From Roseiarcus sp031367195 (GTDB lineage Bacteria; Pseudomonadota; Alphaproteobacteria; Rhizobiales; Beijerinckiaceae): DNA of 40,704 bases. This document shows positions 39,358-40,704 of the stretch, piece after piece. The stretch's first letter is position 1, and each line of letters starts with the position of its first letter. Location of the stretch: positions 1 through 40,704 of the forward strand of contig JANLPL010000175.1 of the NCBI GenBank assembly GCA_031367195.1. The letters run 5' to 3'. Both the position numbers and the translations under genes were made by a program. The notes beneath the pieces were generated by a model. The model saw only the letters and a program-made list of their open reading frames with translations, was not told the origin of the DNA and did not search any database.

Positions 39358-40704
39358 TCCCGGAGGGCTTTTGCGTCGCGCGGGGTCACGTCGGGATATT
39401 CGGGATCGGCGGTGGCGGGATCGAAATAGCGCCAGGAACGCGCGCATTTGACGCCCGCCGCGCGCTGCACCACCACCGCCGCGCCAGGGGCGTCGGCATG
39501 GCGGAACGCGCCTTCCGGCGCGGGGCCGTCCAAGATCGTGAGGTCGGAGACGATGCAGACTTCCGCGAAATCGACGTGCTCCAGCGCCGCGCGCCATGTC
39601 TCGTCCTCGATATAGAGCATGGGATGCGCTTCCAGCGAGGAGCCGATCTCCTTGCCCGCGCGGGCGATTTCGATCGCGCCGGTGACGACCGAGCGCAGGC
39701 GGCGCAATTGCGCCCATTGCGCCGCGAGTTGCTCGTCGCGGAAATTCTCGGGGATTTCCGGGAACAGTTCGAGATGCACGGAGCCGGCTTGGCTGTAGCG
39801 CGCGCCCCACGCCTCCTCGGCGGTGAAGACGAGGATCGGCGCCAGCCACAAAGTCACGGCGCGGAAGATGCGCTCGATCGTCTCCAGCGAGCCCATCCGC
39901 TTGAGGCTGGAGATCGGCTCGCAATAAAGCGCATCCTTGCGCACGTCGAAATAGAACGCGGACAGGTCTGTATTGAGGAAGGCCGACAGGATCGACACCA
40001 CGCGGGCGAAGTCGAACTCGGCATAGGCGCGCCGCACTTCGCCGTCGAGTTCGGCGAGCCGATGCAGCATCAGCCGGTCGAGCGGCTGGATCATCGAGAA
40101 GGCGAGCGTGCGGTTGCGGTTGTAATGGGCGAGCATCCCCAGCATCCAGCGCAAGGAATTGCGCAGCTTGCGGTAATTGTCGCTCACCATTTTCAGGATG
40201 TCGGGGCCGATTTTCTGATCGTCGGTATAATCCGTGCTCGCCACCCACAACCGCAGAATGTCTGCGCCGCTGACCTTGATGATGTCCTGCGGAAAAGTCT
40301 GGTTGTTGAGCGATTTTGACTGCTTGCGACCCTTCGCGTCGAGCGTGAAGCCGTGCGTAAGCACGATGTCGTAAGGCGCCCGGCCGCGCGTGCCGCAGCT
40401 TTCCAACAGCGAGGCCTGAAACCAGCCGCGATGCTGGTCGGAGCCCTCAAGGTACATCACCTCGTCCGCGCCGCCGTCGACCTTGCGGTGAATGCCGGCG
40501 AGGCCGGGGAAATGCTTGGAATCGTCGAGCACGAAGGCGTGGGTCGAACCGGAGTCGAACCACACGTCGAGCACGTCGTCGACCTTCTCGTATTCGGCGG
40601 GGTCGAATTCGGGTTGAAGGAACCGCGCGGCGGCGCCTTCCGCATACCACGCGTCGGCGCCCTCCTGCTCGAACGCCGCCGCGATGCGGGCGTTGACGGT
40701 TTGG
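39336..40704 (-). CDS. ileS: Isoleucyl-tRNA synthetase, C-terminal 455 residues (5' end outside window)
   Basis: The open frame enters from the right edge (first full codon at 40703) and ends at the TGA 39338-39336. Class I features visible are VLDVWFDSGSTH, LEGSDQHRGWFQ and the second ATP motif, here AKGRKQSKSLNN, i.e. KQSKS rather than KMSKS. GADILRLWVASTDYTDDQKIGPDIL begins the anticodon-binding helical domain, and a C-terminal CARSWRYFDP...YPDVTPRDAKAL region is the usual tail, where the terminal zinc motif is largely absent. The editing domain and HIGH motif lie outside. It charges tRNA-Ile in the cytoplasm and is coupled to lspA. Confidence 0.95.
   Translation of the reverse strand, partial: QTVNARIAAAFEQEGADAWYAEGAAARFLQPEFDPAEYEKVDDVLDVWFDSGSTHAFVLDDSKHFPGLAGIHRKVDGGADEVMYLEGSDQHRGWFQASLLESCGTRGRAPYDIVLTHGFTLDAKGRKQSKSLNNQTFPQDIIKVSGADILRLWVASTDYTDDQKIGPDILKMVSDNYRKLRNSLRWMLGMLAHYNRNRTLAFSMIQPLDRLMLHRLAELDGEVRRAYAEFDFARVVSILSAFLNTDLSAFYFDVRKDALYCEPISSLKRMGSLETIERIFRAVTLWLAPILVFTAEEAWGARYSQAGSVHLELFPEIPENFRDEQLAAQWAQLRRLRSVVTGAIEIARAGKEIGSSLEAHPMLYIEDETWRAALEHVDFAEVCIVSDLTILDGPAPEGAFRHADAPGAAVVVQRAAGVKCARSWRYFDPATADPEYPDVTPRDAKALREWKAPVA

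Noticed and set aside
37093..39429. A 778-codon open frame on the + strand opposite acyl-CoA dehydrogenase and lspA
   Set aside because: It is antisense to two well-recognised genes, rich in Arg/Ala/Gly from GC-rich codons, and has no family features.

Overview
The window looks like chromosome from a GC-rich alphaproteobacterium, most likely of the Hyphomicrobiales/Rhizobiales. The reasons are codon choice dominated by G/C-ending codons, rhizobial-type rpsT, the alphaproteobacterial DUF3297 and DUF6151 families, and dense ATGA/TGATG stop-start overlaps. The genus cannot be fixed from the sequence alone. Housekeeping genes frame the window: alr (3'-truncated), leuD, rpsT and a DUF3297 gene on the left, and lspA and ileS (5'-truncated) with two fatty-acid-type genes on the right. 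Between them, about 1.8-35.5 kb, lies a catabolic and transport island.

Left block (1.8-12.6 kb, mainly + strand). A LysR regulator diverges from pxpA, a biotinyl carrier protein, a biotin carboxylase, pxpB and pxpC, followed by a hydantoinase/oxoprolinase pair (HyuB, HyuA). A second LysR regulator diverges from an N-carbamoylsarcosine-amidase-like cysteine hydrolase. Together these suggest ATP- and biotin-dependent opening of lactam or hydantoin rings, then removal of an N-carbamoyl group.

Central block (13.3-28.8 kb, - strand). One long colinear gene set, read from right to left, encodes a Pot-type ABC importer (ATPase, two permeases), two short-chain dehydrogenases, a Tat-exported binding protein, a second ATPase, an amidase, a polysaccharide-deacetylase-fold hydrolase (allantoinase/cyclic-imidase type), HyuA and HyuB. 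Upstream of it lies a GntR regulator with two winged-helix domains, translationally coupled to a binding-protein paralogue that has no export signal. Two copies of a 15-bp element lie between the regulator and the importer operon. I infer an inducible uptake and degradation system for a cyclic imide, amide or ureide, with a cytoplasmic binding protein as a possible ligand sensor. The substrate is not shown by the sequence.

Right block. A small CALCG-motif protein and a CobW/COG0523 GTPase (+ strand) form a probable metal-supply pair. A complete Liv-type importer (LivF, G, M, H and binding protein, - strand) follows. About 970 bp without a convincing gene but with several hairpins (35328-36298) separates it from enoyl-CoA hydratase, acyl-CoA dehydrogenase, lspA and ileS. 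Two ATPases show unusual catalytic positions: the first ATPase of the Pot-type operon lacks the H-loop histidine, and LivF has Arg in place of the Walker A lysine. No tRNA, rRNA, CRISPR array or intact insertion sequence was seen.
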